Source of the DNA: Muscardinus avellanarius | Lineage: Eukaryota; Chordata; Mammalia; Rodentia; Gliridae | DNA: 64,000 nucleotides | Reading direction: 5' to 3' | Assembly: GCA_963383645.1 (NCBI GenBank) | Contig: OY726559.1 | Coordinates: forward strand, 109,328,235-109,392,234 | Shown here: in pieces, positions 23,461 to 30,611 of the stretch | Layout: each line of letters begins with the position of its first letter | How positions within the stretch are numbered: position 1 is the first letter of the stretch | Translations under genes and position numbers: made by a program | The notes under the pieces: generated by a model | The model's database searches: none | The model's input: only the letters and a program-made list of their open reading frames with translations | What the model was told of the DNA's origin: nothing

Positions 23461-25191
23461 TCTTTGGCCATGCCCTCAGGGACCCACTTTCATACATGGA
23501 CCCTCTAAAGCATGAGGTCTGGAGGACACTGTAAATATAAACTATAACAGGCCCTGTTAGTAATTTCTGGCTTTGGGGCTGTTTTATTGTTTCAGTGACC
23601 AGGACACATGATGTTTTAAAGAAGGCAAGGACTAATCTGGAGGTAAGGAAATGACTGTATCTGTCAAAGTTGCAGAGCTTGTCCCAAGCCCATCATTTGT
23701 TATCAGATTTGTAGGTGACCCTGACCTGCGCTTACCTTCCATCTGGAGATGTCTGGTCCACTTGTAGGGTCCTGGTTTCTCAGTGAGCCTCCTAGGTTTC
23801 CATCCCATTACCCTTCTTAGCTCTCTCTCCTCATCTTTTCATTTACTATCACCTTTTCACCTCTTTTTGACCCCAGTTTTCACTCCTTGATGTCAATCGA
23901 AAGACATGGAGATATCCATGTCTTTTTTTAGCTGGTTCTTTAGGGCAGAGACTTTCAGAGTCTTTGAATTTATTGTCTCTAAAGGAGTGTGAGGCCAGTT
24001 ATGCATTCTGGAGGTTCCTAAATTACTATGTCAAAAATAAAATAAGGTGCAACCTTATAAGTGGATCTCACTGCCCACTATTGGGTTGAGAAAAACAATC
24101 TGATTTTGATACATCTTTTTCATTAAAGTAAATAATGAAAGATCCACTGGTTCTCATTGATCTAAAAAGAAATTTGATTATAAGTAAACACTGAACCTTA
24201 CAGGGAAAGATAGTTTTAAATCAATGCCAGGAATTCTCTACATTTACTTAACGTGCTAAGTGCTAACCATTCCCCAGAAAGTACTTCCAAGAAAACCTTG
24301 ATGTGTACAATTGTTATAAAAATCAGAAACTGAACTTTTAAGTGTAGAATAATTGAGCAGACTCATAAAAATGTCCTGAAATTGTGCCATGAGAGTGTTG
24401 ACCACACAATGTGGATAAGGGTTGGGCCATGACTCCACCAACTCTATGGGTGTTTTGTGCAATTTCCCTTGGTTCCTTTCTTATGACTGTTTTCTTTCCT
24501 GAGCCTCTTCAGCACAACACTTACAAGATTGCCTCTGTCCAGCCTTATTCCCATCCAAGCAAAGGTAACCCAATAGCCTGGTAACCCTATAGCAAGGGGC
24601 CTTCAAGCTTCCTCCAGGGTGTAAGCTTCTCTCTTCATCTCCCCCAGAGCCTGGGGAGGGCCAGGCCCTTAAGCCAGGCCTGCCACTAACTGGATGTGTG
24701 TCTCTGGCTTGCCCCTTACTCTCTTTAAACTGCTGTCTCATCTGTAAAAGGTGGAACTAGACTTAAATAATCTCTGAGGTCCCAAACTTAATAGGAGCAC
24801 ATGGCAAAGTGTACTATCCTTCCTAGATGGAGCTGTCTCTACATGTGCATGCTTCGTGTTCAGCACTTTTTTTCCTAGAAGATAGTAAAAGCCTTCTTTT
24901 TTTTGCTTGGGGCCTGAGTCTGCTCTTGGAGAGGGAGTAGTAGGATCTGGCAATTCAGTGCCCAGAGAGCCTTTCCTTCTAAGCGGGGGCCCTGAGTCTC
25001 CTCCAGACCCAGCGCGCCTTCTGCTCAAGCTCTAAACCAGCCTCCACCGTGCTCCTGGCTTTTGGCTCACTTAGCTTCACTCCAGTCTGTGTGCTATCGG
25101 CAGGCTCTGATACTCACTCTGAAGGGGTTTGTTTTATTTTCCTCTGCAGGTGAAATCTCTAAGGGCTCTGTCATGCACTCCAGCCTCATGA
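76..25191 (+). CDS. PDE4DIP: PDE4DIP (myomegalin), C-terminal nine coding exons (gene continues to the left of the window)
   Basis: Spliced exons: 76-265, 872-996, 17197-17430, 19690-19803, 20309-20535, 21649-21792, 22780-22918, 23596-23642, 25150-25191. All have GT donors and AG acceptors, and phases chain without a break, giving about 420 residues and a TGA stop. The protein is a coiled-coil scaffold of the centrosome and Golgi that tethers cAMP phosphodiesterase and, through its C-terminal part, AKAP450-type partners (family knowledge). Visible here are glutamine- and glutamate-rich coiled coil in the first exons, the CM2-like motif [13 protein letters not shown] in the fifth, a second coiled coil ([19 protein letters not shown]) in the seventh, and the conserved tail [20 protein letters not shown]. 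No frameshift or stop interrupts it, so I read a live gene rather than a duplicate pseudogene. Intron 2 (997-17196) is greatly enlarged by L1 insertions. Product identity is recognised from memory of the human protein. Confidence 0.93.
872..996 (+). CDS. PDE4DIP: PDE4DIP exon
   Basis: Acceptor CTGTAG before 872, donor GTATGT after 996. Encodes [19 protein letters not shown] followed by [17 protein letters not shown], which continues the coiled coil and matches the human order. It is separated from the next exon by 16.2 kb of repeat-filled intron. Confidence 0.92.
1176..3968 (-). mobile_element. composite L1 copy A: 5' UTR + ORF1 + inverted ORF2 piece + 3' UTR + A-tail
   Basis: Read on the minus strand it begins at 3968 with the L1 5' terminus (GGACTTCCGGGAAGATGG, containing a YY1-type AAGATGG), then a GC-rich 5' UTR and ORF1 (3174 to 2246). 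ORF2 is replaced by a roughly 0.7-kb ORF2 3'-part lying in the opposite orientation (about 1500-2245 on the plus strand). It ends with a G-rich 3' UTR (1290-1320), AATAAA and an A-rich tail (T-rich on plus, 1176-1216). The same arrangement recurs at 43499-47366. Confidence 0.8.
2246..3174 (-). pseudogene. L1 ORF1 (RNA-binding protein) of composite copy A, frameshifted
   Basis: ATG at 3174 starts [19 protein letters not shown] sequence. A coiled-coil part ([19 protein letters not shown]) and the RRM/C-terminal part ([16 protein letters not shown]) are recognisable. The reading frame shifts near 2950 and again close to the end, so no full-length ORF1p is encoded. It is retrotransposon-derived and lies antisense in a PDE4DIP intron. 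Confidence 0.85.
3969..5071 (-). pseudogene. L1 ORF2 N-terminus (endonuclease domain), broken
   Basis: Three frame-shifted pieces (5071-4727, 4673-4368, 4371-3969) carry the L1 apurinic-type endonuclease signatures: [16 protein letters not shown] and CCLQETHLT near the start, then ILGDFNTPL and KIDHILGHK. The reverse transcriptase domain is absent because the element ends here. Confidence 0.85.
5117..6033 (-). pseudogene. L1 ORF1, broken
   Basis: Starts [15 protein letters not shown] and continues through the coiled coil to about 5737. It is then interrupted by frameshift, and resumes at 5488 with the C-terminal RNA-binding half ending at the TAA at 5117-5119. Confidence 0.85.
7903..8111 (-). 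mobile_element. B1-dID SINE
   Basis: Minus-strand copy: ID-like half with the tagged 'gtagcccaggggc' box at low coordinates, B1-like half ending at the complement of GCTAGGTCTGGTGGTGCACG. It is inserted in old L1 ORF2. Confidence 0.8.
8180..8393 (-). mobile_element. B1-dID SINE
   Basis: Complete minus-strand copy in the old L1, between ORF2 and ORF1 remnants. Confidence 0.8.
8818..9020 (+). mobile_element. B1-dID SINE
   Basis: Plus-strand copy starting agctgggcttggtggcatat and ending in an A-rich tail. It splits the old L1 ORF1. Confidence 0.8.
9305..9529 (-). mobile_element. B1-dID SINE, young-looking
   Basis: Minus-strand copy with a 19-base T-tract at its left and an intact CpG-containing start (reverse complement of aagcgcggggattacaag, cgcccggc). 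Confidence 0.85.
9807..10012 (-). mobile_element. B1-dID SINE
   Basis: Minus-strand copy with the B1 half ending near 10012, diverged at several CpG sites. Confidence 0.8.
11138..11328 (-). mobile_element. B1-dID SINE, internally deleted subfamily
   Basis: Minus-strand copy whose middle reads 'gtctcttaagccagtgcagctggc' in two parts rather than the usual 'ctaagttgctgag' block. The same short variant is seen at 27613, 47570 and 55197. Confidence 0.8.
11650..14170 (-). mobile_element. oldest L1 fragment (ORF1 and 5' UTR-like)
   Basis: Minus-strand remnant of ORF1 (around 11830-12720; [20 protein letters not shown] is the L1 ORF1 C-terminal motif), followed towards higher coordinates by a ~1.4-kb non-coding block with loosely repeated phrases, like an old L1 5' UTR. 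It is strongly decayed and the limits are uncertain. Confidence 0.55.
14203..14250. repeat. (TG)n microsatellite
   Basis: About 24 uninterrupted TG dinucleotides on the plus strand, inside PDE4DIP intron 2. Confidence 0.97.
14568..14780 (-). mobile_element. B1-dID SINE
   Basis: Minus-strand copy ending with the complement of the GCTGGGCATGGTGGCACATG start. Confidence 0.78.
15270..15850 (-). mobile_element. possible LTR remnant
   Basis: Non-L1, non-SINE block with AATAAA on the minus strand (15418-15423) about 130 bases from its left end and a compact TG...CA-like frame. This resembles an LTR read on minus. No internal viral sequence or clear target duplication is visible, so this is tentative. 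Confidence 0.3.
15361..15390. repeat. perfect AT-rich hairpin
   Basis: 13-base arms (15361-15373 and 15378-15390; arm aagctatgaatat) separated by four bases are exact reverse complements. A partial direct copy of the left arm lies just upstream (15346-15360). Confidence 0.95.
15987..16201 (+). mobile_element. B1-dID SINE
   Basis: Plus-strand full copy: agctgggtgtggtagtgcac start, ID-like box tagctcagaggtagaatgcc, A-rich end. Confidence 0.85.
17197..17430 (+). CDS. PDE4DIP: PDE4DIP exon
   Basis: Acceptor TCTTAG, donor GTAGGA. Encodes [18 protein letters not shown], then a short coiled coil ([23 protein letters not shown]) and a basic, serine-rich linker. The linker part diverges most from the human protein I remember, as expected for disordered sequence. 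Confidence 0.9.
17545..17760 (+). mobile_element. MIR (ancient tRNA-derived SINE)
   Basis: Recognisable MIR phrases in order: a 'gggtcagac' start, 'tttgccacttgcaggttgttgac', then an 'attaaatgaaatcattt' end. It sits just after a PDE4DIP exon and is an ancestral mammalian insertion. Confidence 0.6.
18465..18575 (+). mobile_element. MIR fragment
   Basis: Matches the MIR core/3' pattern (gaccttagctgtcaaatg, followed by a ggtcattaagtaag block). Confidence 0.5.
18846..19121 (-). mobile_element. chimeric SINE: ID element joined to B1-dID, one insertion
   Basis: On minus it starts at 19121 with a classic ID unit (gggctgggggtatagctcag to about 19036, A-rich linker), followed directly by a B1-dID (19035-18846). 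The pair is bracketed by an identical 11-base direct repeat TTGATCAACAT (18835-18845 and 19122-19132), so both modules entered together. Confidence 0.8.
19151..19366 (-). mobile_element. B1-dID SINE with target-site duplication
   Basis: Minus-strand copy flanked by a 14-base direct repeat ACATATAAACTTTT at 19137-19150 and 19367-19380, typical of L1-mediated insertion. Confidence 0.9.
19690..19803 (+). CDS. PDE4DIP: PDE4DIP exon (low-complexity linker)
   Basis: Acceptor TTCTAG before 19690, donor GTAAAT after 19803. The frame carried over from the previous exon reads [20 protein letters not shown] and then a Ser/Pro-rich stretch ending TRKNG. It lies in phase 1 to phase 1, so it could be skipped without breaking frame. 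There is no long open frame here in isolation, so it is easily missed. Confidence 0.87.
20309..20535 (+). CDS. PDE4DIP: PDE4DIP exon carrying the CM2-like motif
   Basis: Acceptor TTTTAG, donor GTAATC. Encodes [30 protein letters not shown] and QGKLLVQKI. The [18 protein letters not shown] pattern is the conserved centrosomin motif 2 shared with CDK5RAP2, known to mediate centrosome/Golgi recruitment. The motif looks intact. Confidence 0.93.
20811..21025 (+). mobile_element. B1-dID SINE, diverged
   Basis: Plus-strand copy starting agctggacatggtgttggac. It ends in a GATA-type tetranucleotide run (21018-21050). Confidence 0.7.
21649..21792 (+). CDS. PDE4DIP: PDE4DIP exon
   Basis: Acceptor CCCCAG, donor GTAAGA; exactly 48 codons in phase 0. 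Encodes [20 protein letters not shown] and [17 protein letters not shown], an amphipathic segment well conserved with human PDE4DIP and CDK5RAP2. Confidence 0.92.
22780..22918 (+). CDS. PDE4DIP: PDE4DIP exon (terminal coiled coil)
   Basis: Acceptor CCACAG. The donor is best placed as CAGT|GTAGGC after 22918, because the next exon starts with TG and the split codon TTG then restores the leucine of QLTRTH. Encodes [29 protein letters not shown] and [11 protein letters not shown]. Confidence 0.9.
23338..23458. repeat. (CA)n microsatellite
   Basis: Imperfect then pure CA repeat (main tract about 23398-23458) in the intron between the 22780 and 23596 PDE4DIP exons. A poly-G run precedes it at 23331-23340. 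Confidence 0.9.
23596..23642 (+). CDS. PDE4DIP: PDE4DIP microexon
   Basis: A 47-base exon with acceptor TTTCAG and donor GTAAGG encoding [15 protein letters not shown]. Only the conserved peptide and the splice sites reveal it. Confidence 0.9.
24675..24785 (+). mobile_element. MIR fragment
   Basis: Contains ctgccactaactggatgtgt and ctgtctcatctgtaaaaggt, the standard MIR core phrases. In the last PDE4DIP intron. Confidence 0.65.
25150..25191 (+). CDS. PDE4DIP: PDE4DIP terminal coding exon
   Basis: Acceptor CTGCAG then [13 protein letters not shown] and TGA at 25189-25191. The tail is one residue different from the human ending I remember (last residue Ser instead of Leu) and otherwise conserved, so the natural C-terminus is kept. 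Confidence 0.92.
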   Translation: MKSLRALSCTPAS

Positions 25192-26165
25192 CCCTTGCCT
25201 TTCAGGAGCCACACAAGAAGCGAAGCCACCAGAGGTCCTTAAAACAGCAAAAGGAGTGGGCCTGTCCCATTTTTGCAGAACTACCCATCTGCTGAGGAGC
25301 CTCTGGGCCCCATCCATCCAAGCCTGCTGGAGGTCTGCAGAAGTGGCCAGAGACTCATCCTGGTATAGCAGGCAGAAAGGCAGGTGGACTTCCCCTCAGT
25401 GATAACAAGTACTGAGCAAAACTCAGGCAAAACTGTATAGGCGACCTGTGGCACTGCTTCTAAACTGCCTTGGTAACACTGCATCTGCCACAGCACAGTT
25501 CGTACCTTAGCAGCCAGCTGAACTCAAATGGTCAACTTGGGAAATAGGACTGCCTCCTACCAAGCGGGCATATGGCCCCAATACTGGCGCTCCTCAGGCA
25601 GGTCTAGATGCATACTACTGGGCAGCAGTCCCCTGCTGGATGGTACAGAGGCTGAGAAAGACCGCTTAGAGAGCCACACCAACCCAGGCCAGCTCCACCA
25701 GGCCCAGCCAGGTTGGACTTCAGCCTGCAGAGCCACATCTGTGTACTTCATGTTCATGGGTGAGCATGGTGACTGGCTGGATGCTCTCTCAGGCTTAGCC
25801 TAGCACATTCTGTTTCTATTCTTAAACATGCTCCAATTTTCACTGACCCTACTAAATATGTCCCATTTTCTCATCTAACTTCTCTTAAGTGAATTGGGGA
25901 CTGATAGCCATAGTAGAAAACCTGTAGAAAGCCATGCATACAACAGCCTATGCTTGTTTTAAGTGGCAAGGGCCAGGCCCCAGCTGTACTGTAGCTGCAT
26001 CTGCATCTACACAGTGCTCACAGGATGTGGATGTGGGTGTGTGCATAAAGATATGACAGAGATATATTTGCATTGCTGTAGCCATATGTTGAAGGTCAAT
26101 ATTGAACGGTGGATGGGTGGGTGAGAGGTGGGTGAGTGGCTATTAAAGCAAAATATTTACAAAGA
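25192..26165 (+). other. PDE4DIP: PDE4DIP 3' UTR (inferred extent)
   Basis: Non-coding sequence after the stop, free of recognisable SINE or L1 insertions unlike its surroundings, up to the first convincing polyadenylation signal. The end is an inference; no transcript is available here. Confidence 0.6.
26142..26147 (+). terminator. polyadenylation signal ATTAAA for PDE4DIP
   Basis: ATTAAA followed about 25 bases later by a GT/T-rich stretch (26169-26190), the usual layout of a mammalian cleavage site. It is the first such pair downstream of the stop. Confidence 0.55.
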
Positions 26166-26597
26166 AATGGTGTTGTTTGTCTTCCTTGTTTTCCATTTCT
26201 GCACCAGGCCCTGGGATAAATGCATGAGAATAGGAAAGACACACTATCATTAAAAAATTCACAGGTTAATATTTGAAGCATATTACTTTTTCTCTCTTTA
26301 TTATTTTGTAATGATCCCAGTCTAAATACCTGAAGGAGTTCTTAAACTTGATGAACTTTTCAATCAGCTGTGGATTGTAGGACCTACTTCCTGGGCTACA
26401 GTACCAAGAGCTTTAGCTGGTGTGGGATCCTAGAATCTGCATTTTCCTTGTAAGCACCCATGGTGATTCTTGTGCAGGTGAGCAGCAGATCACAGTTTTT
26501 AAAATGTTGCTCTATGTCATTGCATAATGATGACTAATTTATTATTAACAATAATAAGTTTATTACATAAAAAGAACCCTTTTAAAAAGCTATCATT

Positions 26598-26735
26598 GTA
26601 TGTATGTAATACTAGAGATTGAACACAGTGGTGCTTTATAACTGAGCTACACTCCTGGTCCTTTTTTACTTTGAAACAAGGATGAAGGCTAGGCTCAAAG
26701 GTAGAACACTCCCAGGTTCAATCCCCAGTACTGTG

Positions 26736-26776
<41 letters not shown>
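26598..26776. repeat. SINE fragments and (CA)n
   Basis: A minus-strand ID-like half (26598-26680), a plus-strand ID-like half (26683-26738) and a (CA)n run (26739-26775). The rest of 26166-27600 holds no gene or repeat that I recognise. Confidence 0.6.
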
Positions 26777-26777
<1 letters not shown>

Positions 26778-27612
26778 CTATTCTTATGGTAATGCTAAAC
26801 ACAAGCTATACAACCCTTCCTAATGCAAAACAAAACACACACCCACACATACACACAAACATGTAGAAAGAACTATAATAGAATATAATTCATTGTGTGT
26901 GGTAATTATAGCCTGAAAGATATAGGAGAGTTTAGAATATAAATAGGAAAATACAAATATTCATATATTTACCCACCAAAATGATCAAAGTACTAAAAAA
27001 TTATAATATGCAATTTTAGAAGCCCATAAATCCATAGCAATGAGCAAAATTATTTCAACAGATTAAAATTGAGTTAGGATTAAAATTTAAATTCAGAGGT
27101 GAATGTCCTTTTTTCAAAAGAATGCCAGCAAACACAAATATACAGATTTAATTGCATTACATACTTTCTATAGGCTACAAGCATGAAGATACTAATTTAT
27201 ACCAGTAGTCCTAGATGGATGGTAACATTTTTAGAGAAAGATCTTTGGAGAACAGAATATTCATATATTTTCAGAGTACCAATCTTCCAAACTAATAACA
27301 ATTATGGAGAAAACAACATCTCTCTTCAGTTAAATGATGTGATGGATGCCTCCTTTGCCAAATGACCAATTCTAGCATTGAGGTGTAGGAGTAGGAAGAC
27401 TGGACACTGTTGCAGAGGGGACATGGTGGGACCAGCAGTCACCATACAGTGTTCCTGGTTCAAAGTTCAGGCTGATTCTAGGAAGACTGTCAGACAGTAT
27501 CTATAGGCCAGGGAGCCAGACAACTGACCTGACCTCTCCAAGAATCATTGTTTTCACCAAGTATGATAACACAGGAGAGGTGTTTGTTTAAAAGAGACTA
27601 AAAATATCTTTT

Positions 27613-27796
27613 TAGCTGGGTGTGGTGGTGCACGCTTGTAATCCCCGCACATGGGAGGCGGAGACAGAGGATTACTCAGGTTTGAAGCCAGCTGCGCTGG
27701 CTTAAGAGACCCTGTTTCCAAATAAAAATATAAAATTGGTCTGGGAGTGTAGCCTGGAGGTAGAAGGGCTTCCAGGAACCCCAGTACTACCAAAAA
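27613..27796 (+). mobile_element. B1-dID SINE, short subfamily
   Basis: agctgggtgtggtggtgcac start and the diagnostic short middle 'agctgcgctggcttaagag' in place of the longer B1 central block. Confidence 0.85.
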
Positions 27797-28510
27797 ATAT
27801 ATATCTTTTTAATCTTTTTCAACCCAGAATGTCCCTTTCTCTTTTTGTCAACTTACTCATGGTGAAACTGACAGAAAATGTGCCAGTTGTTCTGTTCATT
27901 AGTCTCCACTCTGCAGTTGTCTGATAATCTCCTTGTGCTTGAACAGCCTAACCATCAGCAAAAACACCACGTCACTATGGGTGTCCCCCAGGAGCAGGCA
28001 TCCAGTGTGATCTGCTGATGTCTTACAGGTGTTTTTGCTCTCGGATTTAGACAGGTGGGAATGAAGGGCACCAGGATTCAGGTCTGTCGATGGTCTCTGT
28101 GGAGTCAGGTGTTTGTCATAATCAGAGGCTGGAAGAGTGTGCTATCTCCAATCTAGTGGCCTTTTGTAATAAAACCCAGCAAAAGCAGTTTGTGAAAATC
28201 CAATGCTTATTGAGGATCTGCCAGAGCCAGCCAGCTAAAGTACGGGTTCCAAAAAGAGGAGTGAGGATTAAAGAATTCAAGCATGGGAGGGCCACCAGTC
28301 TCTACTCAGCAACCCTGCGTTAATTCTCTTCTGGTTATTTATACAGTTTCAAGCTTTGGGTTACACAAGAATGCAAGAAAGACAAGTCCAAAGTACATAC
28401 ATCACAAGCAAGTCAAACAATACCCTGGTGCAACACAAACCTAATCTTTTTTTTTTAAAACAATTTTTTTTATTGAACATACAAACCTAATCTTATCTAG
28501 AAGATATGGT

Positions 28511-30605
28511 GCAGCTGAGCACTGAGACTGGGCATCAGAAAACTTTTCTCCTAAAGAAGGCCCATGGAGGTCTTTTCACACTGAACCTAATCACCAACTG
28601 AGCAATGTCAAACAAATCAACTACAGAAGCCAATTAGCACCTAACAGGGCTATAGAGTGGAAAATGTTTTAGGGACTGTTAGAATTGTGTGGGAATTAGA
28701 AAACAATGACTGTGGTGAGTATGGAGGGAAGTGTTAAGAATAGACTCAGTTTTCAATTTCAGGGGAAAATTAGCAGTGAGTTGTCATCTATTTTGATCCC
28801 TCTATCCACGTTTGATTGTTTGTTTCTACCATGACTGGATTCCACTGGTTTCATCCAGGTTTGAATGGTTTACTACTCTTTTACCTCATTTGGACTGTTT
28901 TGGTTTGGTATGAGTGGAAGGGAATGAGACTCACAAAATCAAGTATGTCTATTCAGATATCACCAAATGTATTCCACAGCGAAATTCTAATTTACTTGAA
29001 TACTCAGTCTGAGGTACAGAAAAATGAAAACAATCAAACAAGCACTCAGAAACAAACTTGTAGTCCAGGAATGGTCAGAGGAACATTTGGATCCTAAACA
29101 GGATTATACGGAATGATGCTACCAATGTTCACACATACAGCAAGACCCCAACTACAATTTATTGATTCATTGGCCTTACTTGAAGCTGTGTTTTGGTAAA
29201 GAGTCATATGCAGTATTAGTGAGAAATTAGAGACCTGAGAGTCCAAGTGAATGTGCCGGGTGAAGTCTTACTCAGCTGGAAAATGGCGGTACTTTCAAAA
29301 AGAAAGTATGATTGCAGCTGAGCACCGAGCATGGGCATCAGAACACTTTTCTAAAGAAGGCCCATGGAGGTCTTTCCACACTGTACCTAATCACCACCTG
29401 TGAAATGTCAAGCAAGGCAACTACAGAAGCCAGTTAGCAATTACCAGGGCTCTAGGGTGGAAACACACATGTGTTAGCCATATATGGTGAATACTGAGGC
29501 CTACCACAAGGTGGTGGTGAGCTAGAGTCTCTTCAACAAGAACCACCTGTATTCAAACTTGCAACATCCCCTCTCAAATTAGTAAATGCCAGAGAGGTTT
29601 AAGGTTAGAGTGAGGTTTTGTGAGGGGATTGCAGTCAAATGTTGGGGTGTGGCGTATTTCAGCTCTGGATTGAAGCCTGGGGTATAACAGATTGGGTGTG
29701 TGAATCAGGAAAAGAAGATGTCTTGGTAAGTTTGGTTTGTAAATGTTAGTTGCTGACTTAGAGTAAGTTTTCTGGTTCATGGTGAGTTTCTTAGAAGGGT
29801 CTTTTCTGTGTTGGTTTGGGGACTGTGTGTAAAATCTTGGGTTATTGTATATTTGGTGAGTGAATTAGGAAAAGCATATGTTTTGCTTCAGTGTTTCTGC
29901 CAAGGAAGTACTAGGCATAAAGTTAGAGTCAGAGAAAAAGTTTGTAATGATTTTCTCACCATTCTTTTTTGAGCATTTGGCTTATGGCTTCATCAAAATA
30001 TTTGGGTTTGGGGTTGATTTGGGGTAGAATTTAGAAACAATGTAGGTATAATTTAGATGTAGGCATGTTTTAGGTTGAGGATAGCTTATGCATTTTCTTT
30101 TGCCAAAAGTTTTCACATGTGTCAGGGTTTATGCTTGGGTGAAATGCTTCAGTGACTGTTAGAAATTGTGTGGGAATTAGAAAACAATTAGAAATGATTG
30201 TAGTCAATGTGGTTGGAAATGCATAAAGAGACTCAGTTTTCAATTTTGGGTAAAGTTTGTAGTGGGTTGTCATCTATTTTGATCCCTCTATCTACTTTTG
30301 ATTGTTTGTATCTAGCCATGACTGGTTTCACCCAGTTATGTCCGGTTTACTACTCTTTTACCTCATTCGGACTTTTTTGGTTTGGTATGAGTGGAAGGGA
30401 ATGAGAATCACAAAATCAGGTATGTCTCTTCAAAAATTATCAAATATCTTCCACAGCCAAATTCAAATTTACCTGAATGCACAGTCTGATGTACAGAAAA
30501 ATGAAAACAATCAAACAAGCACTCAGCAACACACTTTTAGTCCAGGAGAGGTCTGAGGAACATTTGGATCCTAAACTGGAGTATATCGAATGATGCTACC
30601 AGTGT
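28511..30605. repeat. diverged segmental repeats abutting the minisatellite
   Basis: Two modules occur twice in direct orientation: 28511-28675 with 29313-29465, and about 28667-29115 with 30147-30600. Identity by eye is roughly 85-90 percent. Between them lies G/T-rich sequence with many GGTTAG/TTTGGGG-like phrases (29580-30110). The second copy of module two runs straight into the minisatellite at about 30605. No coding potential is supported. Confidence 0.75.
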
Positions 30606-30611
30606 TCGCGT

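Noticed and set aside
24481..25028. Minus-strand frames of 86 and 96 codons between the last PDE4DIP exons
   Set aside because: No homology recognised; the region is intronic with a MIR fragment.
76..25191. Possibility that the PDE4DIP exons are a duplicated pseudogene, as occur near 1q21 in primates
   Set aside because: All nine exons keep frame, splice sites and conserved residues, and a plausible polyadenylation signal follows, so a functional gene is the simpler reading.
28816..30556. Two similar short open frames (28816-29097 and 30302-30556) sharing LLFYLIWT-like and NENNQTSTQ-like stretches
   Set aside because: They lie in duplicated non-coding modules, begin with TTG, and contain compensating indels between copies. 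Similarity is explained by DNA duplication, not protein selection.
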